64,000 nucleotides of DNA from NCBI RefSeq assembly GCF_902459655.1, contig NZ_CABPSB010000022.1:23165-87164 (forward strand), written 5' to 3'. Positions 35,521 to 44,194 of this stretch are shown here, one piece after another; positions within the stretch are counted from its first letter, which is position 1, and the number at the start of each line of letters is the position of its first letter. This DNA is from Pandoraea anhela (GTDB lineage: Bacteria > Pseudomonadota > Gammaproteobacteria > Burkholderiales > Burkholderiaceae). The notes beneath the pieces were generated by a model. That model did not search any database. It saw only the letters and a list, made by a program, of their open reading frames with translations, and was not told the DNA's origin. A program made the translations under genes and the position numbers.

Positions 35521-35593
35521 CGCGGTTTGCCGTGCTTTGCCACGGTTTGCGCCCACGGGCCTGAACGGGCCCACGATTAGCCACGCTACGACA

Positions 35594-36991
35594 ATGACCT
35601 CCCAACTCCACAAGAAAGGCGAAGCCTGGTCGGCCCGCTTTTCCGAACCCGTTTCCGATCTCGTCAAGCGCTATACCGCGTCGGTGTTCTTCGACAAGCG
35701 ACTCGCGCTGTTCGACATCGAAGGTTCGCTCGCTCACGCCGACATGCTCGCTGCGCAAGGCATCATCACCGCGCAGGATCTGGCCGACATCCAGCGAGGC
35801 ATGGCACAAGTTCGCGCGGAGATCGAAGGCGGTCAGTTCGAGTGGCAACTGGATCTCGAAGACGTTCACCTCAACATCGAAGCCCGCCTGACGGCCCTGA
35901 TCGGCGACGCCGGCAAGCGTCTGCACACCGGCCGCTCGCGTAACGATCAGGTCGCAACCGACATCCGTCTGTGGCTGCGCAGCGAAATCGACACCATCGG
36001 CAAACACCTCGGCGACCTGCGCCTTGCGCTGCTGGATCTGGCGGAACAACACAGCGCCACGATCCTGCCGGGCTTCACGCATCTGCAAGTGGCCCAGCCG
36101 GTGACGTTCGGTCACCATCTCATGGCTTACTTCGAGATGTTCAGCCGCGATGCCGAGCGCATGCTGGACGTGCGCCGTCGCGTGAACCGTCTGCCGCTGG
36201 GCGCGGCTGCGCTGGCCGGCACGAGTTACCCGATCGATCGCGAGCGCGTTGCCGCGACGCTCGGCTTCGAAGAGGTCTGCACGAACTCGCTCGACGCCGT
36301 GTCGGATCGCGACTTCGCCATCGAATTCACGGCCGCCGCCGCGCTCGTGATGACCCACGTCTCGCGCTTCTCGGAAGAACTGGTGCTGTGGATGAGCCCG
36401 CGCGTGGGCTTCATCGATCTGGCCGACCGTTTCTGCACCGGCAGCTCGATCATGCCGCAGAAGAAGAACCCGGATGTGCCCGAACTCGCACGCGGCAAGA
36501 CCGGTCGTGTGAACGGCCATCTGATCGCGCTGCTCACGCTGATGAAGGGCCAGCCGCTCGCCTACAACAAGGACAATCAGGAAGACAAGGAACCGCTGTT
36601 CGATACGGTCGACACCGTCATCGACACGCTGCGGATCTTTGCCGACATGGTGCCGGGCATCAAGGTGCGCGAAGCCAATATGCGCAACGCGGCGCTGCAA
36701 GGCTTCTCGACGGCGACCGATCTGGCCGACTACCTCGTGAAGCAGGGTCTGCCGTTCCGCGACGCGCATGAAATCGTCGCGCACGCCGTGAAGATCTGCT
36801 CGGATCGCGATATCGATCTGGCGGATCTGTCGCTTGCCGAGTTGCAGAAGTTCTCGCCGCTCGTCGGTGAAGACGTCTTCGCATCTCTCACGCTCGAAGG
36901 CTCGGTCGCCAGCCGCAACCACATCGGCGGCACGGCCCCGGCGCAAGTTCAGCGCGCCATCGCCGCAGCACGCGCGAAGCTGGCGAAGTAA
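35594..36991 (+). CDS. argH: Argininosuccinate lyase
   Basis: 465 residues from the ATG at 35594. Cleaves argininosuccinate to arginine and fumarate, the last step of arginine synthesis. Seen: N-terminal [33 protein letters not shown], the catalytic loop signature [12 protein letters not shown] and the C-terminal [11 protein letters not shown]. An in-frame reading from 35537 adds 19 residues not found in the family. argG is not adjacent. A bidirectional terminator separates it from convergent gltS. Confidence 0.97.
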   Translation: MTSQLHKKGEAWSARFSEPVSDLVKRYTASVFFDKRLALFDIEGSLAHADMLAAQGIITAQDLADIQRGMAQVRAEIEGGQFEWQLDLEDVHLNIEARLTALIGDAGKRLHTGRSRNDQVATDIRLWLRSEIDTIGKHLGDLRLALLDLAEQHSATILPGFTHLQVAQPVTFGHHLMAYFEMFSRDAERMLDVRRRVNRLPLGAAALAGTSYPIDRERVAATLGFEEVCTNSLDAVSDRDFAIEFTAAAALVMTHVSRFSEELVLWMSPRVGFIDLADRFCTGSSIMPQKKNPDVPELARGKTGRVNGHLIALLTLMKGQPLAYNKDNQEDKEPLFDTVDTVIDTLRIFADMVPGIKVREANMRNAALQGFSTATDLADYLVKQGLPFRDAHEIVAHAVKICSDRDIDLADLSLAELQKFSPLVGEDVFASLTLEGSVASRNHIGGTAPAQVQRAIAAARAKLAK

Positions 36992-37024
36992 GCGACGCAC
37001 CAGCCGTTCTCGCGTCGCCGACGC

Positions 37025-37057
37025 AAAAAAAATGCCACCCTTCGGGTGGCATTTTTT
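37025..37057. terminator. Bidirectional terminator between argH and gltS
   Basis: A-run, AATGCCACCC, short TTC loop, GGGTGGCATT and T-run. The stem extends into the flanking A and T runs, so it works in both directions. Confidence 0.93.
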
Positions 37058-37069
37058 ACGTCGGCATGT

Positions 37070-38296
37070 TCAGAATATCGGCAACGACAAGAACCCCTTG
37101 ATCACCAGCGCGTTAAGAATATCGATGAAAAACGCCCCGACCATGGGCACGATCAGGAAGGCGATGTGCGACGGACCGAAGCGCTCCGTCACCGCCTGCA
37201 TGTTGGCGATGGCCGTGGGCGTCGCCCCCAGACCGAAGCCGCAGTGCCCGGCAGCGAGCACCGCCGCATCGTAGTTGCGTCCCATGGCGCGGAACGTCAC
37301 GAAGATCGCGAATGCCGCCATCGCCACTGCCTGCACCACGAGAATCACAATCATCGGCAACGCCAGCGTCGAAAGGTCCCACAGTCGCAAGGACATCAGC
37401 GCCATCGCGAGAAACAGCGACAAACTCACGTTGCCCAGCACCGATAGCGAGCGCTCGAAGACTTCGTAGCCCACCATCGACAACACGTTGCGCACGACAA
37501 CGCCGGTGAAGAGCACGCACACGAAGGTCGGCAATTCGAGCGGCGTCTCCGACAACCAGCGCGCAAGCATTTCGCCGCCCAGCAAGCAGATGGCGATCAT
37601 CGCCACGGTCTCGATCAACGCCTGCGCCGTAATCAGACGCACCGTGTGCGGTTGCTCGAAGCCTTCGGGCGCAGCGTCCTTCGCGGCATCGGCGCCGGGC
37701 ACGCTCGCCCCCGTGCGCCCCAGACGCCCCACCAAATAGCGCGCCACCGGACCGCCCAGCAGCCCGCCGAGCACCAGCCCGAAGGTCGCACAGGCCATTG
37801 CGATTTCAAGCGCCGACTGCACGCCGTAGCGCGAGGTGAGCGTCTCGCCCCATGCAGCGCCCGTCCCATGCCCGCCCGCCAGCGTGATCGACCCGCCCAG
37901 CAACCCCACGCCCGGCGGCAAGCCCATCGACATGGCCAACCCGACCCCGATCGCGTTCTGCATCACGAGCATCGCCGCCACAACGCCAAGAAACAGCACC
38001 AGCCGCTTACCGCCGGCACGCAGACTGGCCAGATTCGCCGACAGACCGATGGTCGCGAAAAACGCCAGCATCAGCGGACCTTGCAGCGTCGTATCGAACT
38101 TCAGTTCGACGTCGCCCACCTCACGCAACGACAGCGTGCCAAGCGCAACGAGTAGCCCCGCCGCCACCGGCTCCGGAATGCTGTACGTGCGCAATGGCCC
38201 AAACCACTCGACCAGCTTGCGCCCGAGCAATAGCACCAGCGTGGCGCAAACGAGTGTGCCGTACGTGCCGAACGCCAATTCCCTGGTGATTTCCAT
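37070..38296 (-). CDS. gltS: Sodium/glutamate symporter
   Basis: 408 residues from the ATG at 38296, the length expected for GltS; an upstream in-frame ATG would add 33 residues absent in the family. Imports glutamate with sodium through the inner membrane. Seen: GTLVCATLVLLLGRKLVE and TYSIPEPVAAGLLVAL near the N-terminus, the reentrant-loop motif GGSITLAGGHGTGAAWG, and its partner GHCGFGLGATPTAIANMQA in the second half, the hallmark of the family's inverted repeat. Stands alone; its upstream region is A/T-rich. Confidence 0.95.
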   Translation of the reverse strand: MEITRELAFGTYGTLVCATLVLLLGRKLVEWFGPLRTYSIPEPVAAGLLVALGTLSLREVGDVELKFDTTLQGPLMLAFFATIGLSANLASLRAGGKRLVLFLGVVAAMLVMQNAIGVGLAMSMGLPPGVGLLGGSITLAGGHGTGAAWGETLTSRYGVQSALEIAMACATFGLVLGGLLGGPVARYLVGRLGRTGASVPGADAAKDAAPEGFEQPHTVRLITAQALIETVAMIAICLLGGEMLARWLSETPLELPTFVCVLFTGVVVRNVLSMVGYEVFERSLSVLGNVSLSLFLAMALMSLRLWDLSTLALPMIVILVVQAVAMAAFAIFVTFRAMGRNYDAAVLAAGHCGFGLGATPTAIANMQAVTERFGPSHIAFLIVPMVGAFFIDILNALVIKGFLSLPIF

Positions 38297-38630
38297 GCCT
38301 GTCCCCGCAACAAAAAGTGCGACGAGTGTAGCAATCGACATGTCGCCGGCTAATAGGAAAATTCTTAAAACATATGAAGTCGAGTCTCCACACAAAACTT
38401 TTGTTTTACGTCACCTCACATCGATTTGCGAAAATCTGACGTCATTTCATCGACAGTTGCAACGGTTTCGCAGATGTCATGCTTCAACGCAAATAGCGTA
38501 TGAGCATCCGTTGATATTCGTTGCCCCGAAATCCGAGTATGCGCTCACGCAAATCCGGCGAGACCGTCGCGCCCAATCTTCACGTCTGATGTGACCGAAT
38601 ACCGCCTGGTGCAGCCTGGTGCCGCAGGAA
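38297..38630. other. Intergenic region upstream of gltS
   Basis: No gene seen in this A/T-richer stretch. It must hold the gltS promoter. ACGTCACCTCA (38410-38420) and ACGTCATTTCA (38441-38451) are near-copies 31 bp apart and both are followed by a CATCGA-like sequence, a possible regulator site. Confidence 0.5.
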
Positions 38631-38665
38631 AACACAAACGGCCCCGTGTTCTCACACGGGGCCGT
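38631..38665 (-). terminator. Intrinsic terminator of the decarboxylase gene
   Basis: Perfect 12-bp stem ACGGCCCCGTGT / ACACGGGGCCGT with a TCTC loop. On the minus strand it is followed by a T-rich run (TTTGTGTTTT). Confidence 0.9.
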
Positions 38666-38709
38666 CCTGTCAGGCCGTGACACAGGGGCGCGACCTCCCC
38701 TGTCTGCGC

Positions 38710-40995
38710 TTACTGGCGCACGCAATCCACGAAATACTCGGGACGACCGTCCACCTCCTCGACCACCAGACCGTGAATATCGGTGTGGAAGCCCGGGAAG
38801 CGCTCGTTGAAGTCGCGCGCGAAGCGCAGGTACTCGATGATCGCCGCGTTGAAGCGCTCGCCCGGGATCAACAGCGGAATGCCCGGCGGGTACGGCGTGA
38901 GCAGCACGCTCGTCACGCGGCCCTCCAGCTCGTCGATGGGCACCCGGTCGATCTGACGGTGCGCCAGCTTCGAGAAGGCGTCCGTCGGCTTCATGGCCGG
39001 CTGCATGTCCGAGAGATACATTTCGGTCGTCACGCGCGCCACGTCGTTCGCCTTGTAGACACTGTGGATCTGATCGCACAGATCGCGCAGGCCGATGCGC
39101 TCATAGCGCGGGAACTGCGCCACGAACTCCGGCAGCACACGCCACAACGGACGGTTGTGATCGTAATCGTCCTTGAACTGCTGCAACTCCGTGAGCATCG
39201 AGTTCCAGCGGCCCTTGGTGATGCCGATGGTGAACATGATGAAGAACGAGTACAGGCCGGTCTTCTCGACGATGATGCCGTGCTCGGCCAGATACTTGGT
39301 GACGATAGCGGCCGGAATGCCGCTTTCGCCGAACTCGCCGTCCACGTCCAGCCCCGGCGTGATGATCGTCGCCTTGATCGGATCCAGCATGTTGAAGCCG
39401 TCGGCCAGATCGCCGAAGCCGTGCCAGCGATCGTTCGCGCGCAGCACCCAGTCTTCCCGCTGAATCGTGCCCTCGTCGCCCAGATTCTCCGGGCCCCAGA
39501 CCGAGAACCACCAGGAATCGCCGTACTCCTGATCCACCTTGCGCATCGCGCGGCGGAAGTCGAGCGCTTCGACGATCGACTCCTCGACCAGCGCAGTGCC
39601 GCCCGGCGGCTCCATCATCGCAGCCGCTACGTCGCACGACGCGATGATCGCGTACTGCGGCGAGGTCGACGTGTGCATCAGATACGCCTCGTTGAAACGG
39701 TACGTATCGAACGTACGCGCATCCGAGTCCTGCACCACGATCTGCGACGCCTGCGAAATCCCGGCGAGCAGCTTGTGCGTGGAGTGCGTAGCGTAAATCG
39801 TCGCTTCCGACGAGCGCGGACGGCCTTCGCCGATCGCGTGCATGTCGCGATAGAACTCGTGGAACGCCGCGTGCGGCAGCCAGGCTTCGTCGAAGTGCAG
39901 CGTGTCGATGTTGTTGCCGAGCACGTCCTTGATCATTTCGACGTTGTAGATCACGCCGTCATACGTGCTCTGCGTAATCGTCAGGATACGCGGCTTGGCG
40001 TTCGGGTCGCGCTCCAGCACCTCACGGGCGAACGGGTTCGCTTCGATCTTGGCGCGAATCACTTCCGGCTCGAATTCCGACTTCGGAATCGGGCCGATGA
40101 TGCCGAGGTGGTTGCGCGTCGGTGTCAGGAACACCGGCACCGCCCCCGTCATGGTGATCGCGTGCAGAATCGACTTGTGACAGTTACGGTCGACGACCAC
40201 GATATCGCCCGGCGCCACGGTCGCATGCCACACGATCTTGTTCGACGTCGACGTACCGTTCGTCACGAAGAAGAGGTGATCGGCGTTGAAGATGCGCGCC
40301 GCATTGCGCTCCGACGCGCCCACCGGGCCGTTGTGATCGAGCAACTGGCCGAGTTCCTCCACGGCGTTGCACACGTCTGCGCGCAGCATGTTCTCGCCGA
40401 AGAACTGGTGGAACATCTGACCCACCGGGCTCTTGAGGAACGCCACGCCGCCCGAGTGGCCCGGGCAGTGCCACGAGTAGGAACCGTCGGCCGCGTAGTG
40501 CGTGAGCGAGCGGAAGAACGGCGGCGGCAGCGAATCGAGGTACGACTTCGCTTCACGAATGATGTGACGCGCCACGAACTCCGGCGTGTCTTCGAACATG
40601 TGGATGAAGCCGTGCAACTCGCGCAGGATGTCGTTCGGGATGTGGCGTGAGGTGCGCGTCTCCCCGTACAGGAAAATCGGAATATCCGGATTGCGGCGGC
40701 GCACTTCCTGCACGAAGGCACGCAGGTTGATGATGGCCAGCGCCAGTTCACCCTCGCCCTCGCCGCCCGCTTCGCTCGAGAACGTGCCGAACTCGTCGTC
40801 GTCGATGGACAGGATGAAGCTCGACGCGCGGCTGGCCTGCTGCGCGAACGAGGTCAGATCACCGTAGCTGGTGAGACCGTTGACTTCCATGCCCTCGGCC
40901 TCGATGGCCTCCGCCAAGGAGCGAATCCCGGATCCGGAAATGTTCTCGGAGCGGAAGTCCTCGTCGATGATGACGATCGGAAAACGGAATTTCAT
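38710..40995 (-). CDS. PLP-dependent Orn/Lys/Arg decarboxylase (inducible type)
   Basis: 761 residues from the ATG at 40995 (AAGGAA 8 nt upstream). Decarboxylates a basic amino acid to a polyamine or diamine and CO2, consuming a proton. Seen: an N-terminal wing (response-regulator-like) domain FPIVIIDEDF, the PLP-domain HKSILHAITMTGA, WHCPGHSGGVAF, the Schiff-base Lys in ATHSTHKLLAG, and the C-terminal LLTPYPPGIPLLIPGE. It belongs to the large fold-type I family of AdiA, CadA/LdcC and SpeC/SpeF. Sequence motifs alone do not fix arginine, lysine or ornithine. No antiporter gene is adjacent, unlike the acid-resistance operons. Confidence 0.92.
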   Translation of the reverse strand: MKFRFPIVIIDEDFRSENISGSGIRSLAEAIEAEGMEVNGLTSYGDLTSFAQQASRASSFILSIDDDEFGTFSSEAGGEGEGELALAIINLRAFVQEVRRRNPDIPIFLYGETRTSRHIPNDILRELHGFIHMFEDTPEFVARHIIREAKSYLDSLPPPFFRSLTHYAADGSYSWHCPGHSGGVAFLKSPVGQMFHQFFGENMLRADVCNAVEELGQLLDHNGPVGASERNAARIFNADHLFFVTNGTSTSNKIVWHATVAPGDIVVVDRNCHKSILHAITMTGAVPVFLTPTRNHLGIIGPIPKSEFEPEVIRAKIEANPFAREVLERDPNAKPRILTITQSTYDGVIYNVEMIKDVLGNNIDTLHFDEAWLPHAAFHEFYRDMHAIGEGRPRSSEATIYATHSTHKLLAGISQASQIVVQDSDARTFDTYRFNEAYLMHTSTSPQYAIIASCDVAAAMMEPPGGTALVEESIVEALDFRRAMRKVDQEYGDSWWFSVWGPENLGDEGTIQREDWVLRANDRWHGFGDLADGFNMLDPIKATIITPGLDVDGEFGESGIPAAIVTKYLAEHGIIVEKTGLYSFFIMFTIGITKGRWNSMLTELQQFKDDYDHNRPLWRVLPEFVAQFPRYERIGLRDLCDQIHSVYKANDVARVTTEMYLSDMQPAMKPTDAFSKLAHRQIDRVPIDELEGRVTSVLLTPYPPGIPLLIPGERFNAAIIEYLRFARDFNERFPGFHTDIHGLVVEEVDGRPEYFVDCVRQ

Positions 40996-41010
40996 TGGCG
41001 TTCCTTCGAC

Positions 41011-41046
41011 AAAAGAACGAGCCACGGTCCGACATGGCCGTGGCTC
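41011..41046 (-). terminator. Probable terminator of dcd
   Basis: Perfect 9-bp stem GAGCCACGG / CCGTGGCTC with a 10-nt loop; on the minus strand a T-rich GTTCTTTT follows. Confidence 0.7.
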
Positions 41047-41101
41047 TGGGGCATTGCGATATTGAGGATGCTCACCGGCGGCGAGTGTCTAGCTTACGAG
41101 G

Positions 41102-41671
41102 CTAGGTTTTCGGCAGCGTGACACCACGCTGTCCCTGATATTTGCCGCCACGATCCTTGTACGACGTCTCGCAGACTTCGTCGGATTCGAAGAACAGCAC
41201 CTGCGCCACGCCCTCGTTGGCGTAAATCTTGGCCGGCAACGGCGTCGTGTTCGAGAACTCCAGGGTCACGTAGCCCTCCCATTCGGGTTCGAACGGCGTC
41301 ACGTTCACGATAATGCCGCAGCGGGCATACGTGGACTTGCCGAGACACACGGTGAGCACGCTGCGCGGAATGCGGAAGTACTCCACGGTGCGCGCAAGCG
41401 CGAACGAGTTCGGCGGAATGATGCAGACATCGCTCTGCACATCAACAAAGGACTTCTCGTCGAAGTTCTTGGGGTCGACGATGGTCGAGTTGATGTTCGT
41501 GAAGACCTTGAATTCAGGCGCACAGCGAATGTCGTAGCCGTAGCTCGACGTGCCATAGCTGACGATCTTTTGCCCGTCCTGGGAATACCGGATCTGCGAC
41601 GGCTCGAAGGGCTCGATCATGCCGTGCGCTTCGGCCATACGCCGGATCCATTTGTCGGACTTGATGCTCAT
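41102..41671 (-). CDS. dcd: dCTP deaminase
   Basis: 189 residues, the usual length. Deaminates dCTP to dUTP, feeding thymidylate synthesis. Seen: N-terminal [29 protein letters not shown], the trimer active-site [17 protein letters not shown]-like region ([11 protein letters not shown]) with the catalytic Glu following in TPFEPEWEG, and C-terminal [14 protein letters not shown]. In related genomes it is encoded beside apbC and metG, as here. Confidence 0.97.
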   Translation of the reverse strand: MSIKSDKWIRRMAEAHGMIEPFEPSQIRYSQDGQKIVSYGTSSYGYDIRCAPEFKVFTNINSTIVDPKNFDEKSFVDVQSDVCIIPPNSFALARTVEYFRIPRSVLTVCLGKSTYARCGIIVNVTPFEPEWEGYVTLEFSNTTPLPAKIYANEGVAQVLFFESDEVCETSYKDRGGKYQGQRGVTLPKT

Positions 41672-41727
41672 GTCGGGGCCTGAATTGGGGTGGTACGTAA
41701 AAAGTGGGCGTATTTTACGCGATTGTT

Positions 41728-41757
41728 GCGGTGCGGTGACGTTTTCACTCGCACCGC
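41728..41757. terminator. Hairpin downstream of apbC
   Basis: GCGGTGCG pairs with CGCACCGC, with an inner GTGA/TCAC stem and one bulged base. No U tract, so only a possible terminator. Confidence 0.4.
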
Positions 41758-41794
41758 CCCGCGCGGGCCTGCCCGGCCCCTTCGCGCCCCGTTC

Positions 41795-42877
41795 TCAGGT
41801 GTTCTGCACCACGATCGACGGGAACTTGCTGGTCATGTCCTTCTGCTTGGCCGCGATCTTCACGGCGACCTTGCGGGCGATGCTCTTGTAGAGTTCGGCC
41901 ACGCGACCGTCCGGATCGCCCACCACGCTCGGCATGCCTGCGTCGGCATGCACCCGGATGCTCATCTCCAGCGGCAGCTTGCCCAGCAGATCGACGTCGA
42001 AATCGTGGCTCATGCGCTCGCCGCCGCCCACACCGAAGATCGGCTCCTCATGACCGCAGTTCGAGCAAATGTGCAGGCTCATGTTCTCGATGAGGCCGAG
42101 AATCGGCACGCCGACCTTCTCGAACATCTTCAGACCCTTGCGCGCATCGAGCAGCGCCAGATCCTGCGGGGTCGTGACGATGACCGCGCCCGTGACCGGC
42201 ACCTTCTGTGCGAGCGTGAGCTGGATGTCACCCGTGCCCGGCGGCATATCGACGATCAGATAGTCGAGGTCGTGCCAGTTCGTCTGGTTGAGCAATTGTT
42301 CGAGCGCCTGCGTGACCATCGGCCCGCGCCACACCATGGGATTGTCCGGCTCGATCAGGAAGCCAATGGAACTCGCCTGCAGACCGTGACCGATCATCGG
42401 TTCGAGGGTCTTGCCGTCTTTCGACGCCGGCTTGCCGTGAATGCCGAGCAGCGTGGGCAGCGACGGGCCGTAGATGTCGGCGTCGAGAATCCCGACGCTC
42501 GCGCCTTCGGCGGCAAGCGCGAGCGCCAGATTCACCGCCGTGGTGCTCTTGCCCACGCCGCCTTTGCCCGAGGCCACGGCGACGATGTTCTTGACATTGG
42601 GAAGGAGCTTTACCCCGCGTTGAACGGCGTGCGATACGATCTTCTGGCCGATTTCGACGGCCACGCGCTCGACCCCGGGCAACTTGCCGACAGCGTCGGT
42701 AATTCGGGTGCGCATCGCTTCGAACTGGCTTTTGGCGGGATAACCGAACTCGATCTGGATACCGACGTGGCCGTGCTCGGCCGCGACCTGCTTCACATAC
42801 TTGCCGGCGATCAGGTCGAGGCCCGTGTCCGGGTCGACGATGCCACGCAGCACTTCATTGATTTGGGCGACTTCCAT
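41795..42877 (-). CDS. apbC: Iron-sulfur cluster carrier protein ApbC (Mrp)
   Basis: 360 residues. A P-loop ATPase that carries and delivers Fe-S clusters in the cytoplasm. Seen: an N-terminal MIP18/DUF59-type domain (residues 1-90), the deviant Walker A ASGKGGVGKST (about residue 102), DADIYGPSLP, VDMPPGTGDIQLTL, and the cluster-binding C-x2-C in HICSNCGHEE. The normal two-domain Mrp layout. Same strand as dcd, 123 bp upstream. Confidence 0.96.
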   Translation of the reverse strand: MEVAQINEVLRGIVDPDTGLDLIAGKYVKQVAAEHGHVGIQIEFGYPAKSQFEAMRTRITDAVGKLPGVERVAVEIGQKIVSHAVQRGVKLLPNVKNIVAVASGKGGVGKSTTAVNLALALAAEGASVGILDADIYGPSLPTLLGIHGKPASKDGKTLEPMIGHGLQASSIGFLIEPDNPMVWRGPMVTQALEQLLNQTNWHDLDYLIVDMPPGTGDIQLTLAQKVPVTGAVIVTTPQDLALLDARKGLKMFEKVGVPILGLIENMSLHICSNCGHEEPIFGVGGGERMSHDFDVDLLGKLPLEMSIRVHADAGMPSVVGDPDGRVAELYKSIARKVAVKIAAKQKDMTSKFPSIVVQNT

Positions 42878-43151
42878 GTGGGTCTCTCGCTCTGTCGAGG
42901 CACGCCGGACGGGCCCGGCGAAGCGCTAACAACTTGTAACAACCGTGGCGCACGCTCTCGACTAGCATTCGAGGCGCGCGTGTTATGGGGAACCAGCCGT
43001 CGCGGCAATTTGTCCTTGCCTGCGGTTGAAGCTCAGCGCTATTGTAAAAGACGTCGCGCCTTCAGGTTCAAAAGCCCTGCGGCGCGCGCGTGCTTCGACG
43101 AAGTGCTTACGCGTGTTTCATCACAGCTAGCTAATCGATAAGGAGCCTCAA

Positions 43152-43820
43152 ATGAACAAAAACACTCTGCGCGCTTCCGCGCTCGTACTGGTCGCGGCCG
43201 CCATGCTCGCCGGGTGCCAGACGCCGCAGGGCACGAACACAGCGGTCGGCACCGGTGTCGGTGCTGCGGTCGGGGCGGGTCTGGGCAACCTCATCGGTGG
43301 CAATACCACGGGCACCCTGATCGGCGCGGCAGTCGGCGCGGCCGCCGGCGGCGCCACCGGCTACAACTGGCAATCGATCAAGAACGCGCTGGGCGGCCAT
43401 ACGGCCGGCACGGGCACACAGATCTCCGAGCGTCCGGACGGACAGCTTCAGGTCAACGTGCCGAGCGACGTGACGTTCGACACCAACCAGTACGCCATCA
43501 AGCCGAACTTCGCCGCCGTGCTCACCGATCTGGCCAACTCGATGAATCAGAACCCCGGCATCACGGCACGTGTGATCGGTCACACGGACAGCACGGGCGG
43601 CGACCGGATCAACATTCCGCTGTCGCAAAACCGGGCCAAAAGCGTGACCCAGTTCCTGACCAGCCGTGGCGTGGCCGCGAACCGCCTGCAAAGCGTAGGC
43701 GTCGGTTCGAGCCAGCCGGTCGCCTCGGACGCCACTGCGGAAGGCCGCGCCCAGAACCGTCGCGTCGAAATTCTGCTGCAAGCACCGCAACAGCAGCAGC
43801 AACAAGCGCCGCGCGGTTAA
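43152..43820 (+). CDS. OmpA-family outer-membrane lipoprotein (YiaD-like)
   Basis: 222 residues. Seen: signal peptide with lipobox LAGC (Cys22), a glycine-zipper region of about 45 residues (GTGVGAAVGAGLGNLIGG and following), then the OmpA C-terminal peptidoglycan-binding domain with TFDTNQYAIKPNF, VIGHTDSTGG and SQNRAKSVTQFL, ending in the NRRVEILL motif. It should sit in the outer membrane facing the periplasm and hold peptidoglycan. AAGGAG precedes the start. A Gln-rich tail (QQQQQQ) ends the protein. Confidence 0.95.
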   Translation: MNKNTLRASALVLVAAAMLAGCQTPQGTNTAVGTGVGAAVGAGLGNLIGGNTTGTLIGAAVGAAAGGATGYNWQSIKNALGGHTAGTGTQISERPDGQLQVNVPSDVTFDTNQYAIKPNFAAVLTDLANSMNQNPGITARVIGHTDSTGGDRINIPLSQNRAKSVTQFLTSRGVAANRLQSVGVGSSQPVASDATAEGRAQNRRVEILLQAPQQQQQQAPRG

Positions 43821-44038
43821 CCTCGTAAAACGTTCCTGAATCCCCCGTTCAAACGCCTGCCCGCCCCGCCGGGTGGGCGTTCGACGGCGCCCTCGCCGCA
43901 CGCATGCTGCGACGCAGCATCGAAAGTCGGCGCATCGGTTGAACTAATCCACCGCCCTGTCGCTCAGACCCTTCGGAAGTGCCTACCGTGGGTGCTTTCA
44001 TCTCCTCTTTGTTATTGACGTTACGTGTGCCTAGTTAT

Positions 44039-44065
44039 GCCGGAACCTGGTTCCGGCTTTTTTTT
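44039..44065 (+). terminator. Strong intrinsic terminator upstream of metG
   Basis: GCCGGAACC, T, GGTTCCGGC (perfect 9-bp arms) followed by eight T residues. It lies 219 bp after the lipoprotein stop codon and 130 bp before metG. Confidence 0.92.
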
Positions 44066-44123
44066 GGCCGCGCGTTCCGATCACGCGCCGGACCGGGGCG
44101 AATTCGCCGTCCGGCACGCCCGA

Positions 44124-44154
44124 TTGGGCGTCAACGCGCCCCGCCTGCTAGAAT
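44124..44154 (+). promoter_or_regulatory. metG promoter candidate
   Basis: TTGGGC (44124-44129), 19-bp spacer, TAGAAT (44149-44154) with an upstream TG (extended -10). It sits after the terminator and 40 bp before the start codon. Confidence 0.55.
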
Positions 44155-44194
44155 CGTCCTTTCCTGCATCCTCAACCCACCACAGTCAATCCCC

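Larger units (their letters stand above)
43821..44194. other. Intergenic region between OmpA lipoprotein and metG
   Basis: No protein gene seen. An imperfect GC-rich stem (AACGCC...GGCGTT, around 43851-43880) may end the lipoprotein transcript. A strong intrinsic terminator at 44039-44065 and a promoter-like element at 44124-44154 follow, described separately. Confidence 0.6.

Noticed and set aside
34286-37000. A 904-codon open frame on the minus strand
   Set aside because: It runs across the ppc end, the chorismate mutase and argH in antisense; it has no domain and the composition is that of a shadow frame.
43979-44194. An upstream extension of metG
   Set aside because: It would pass through the strong terminator at 44039-44065, and MetG homology starts at 44195.
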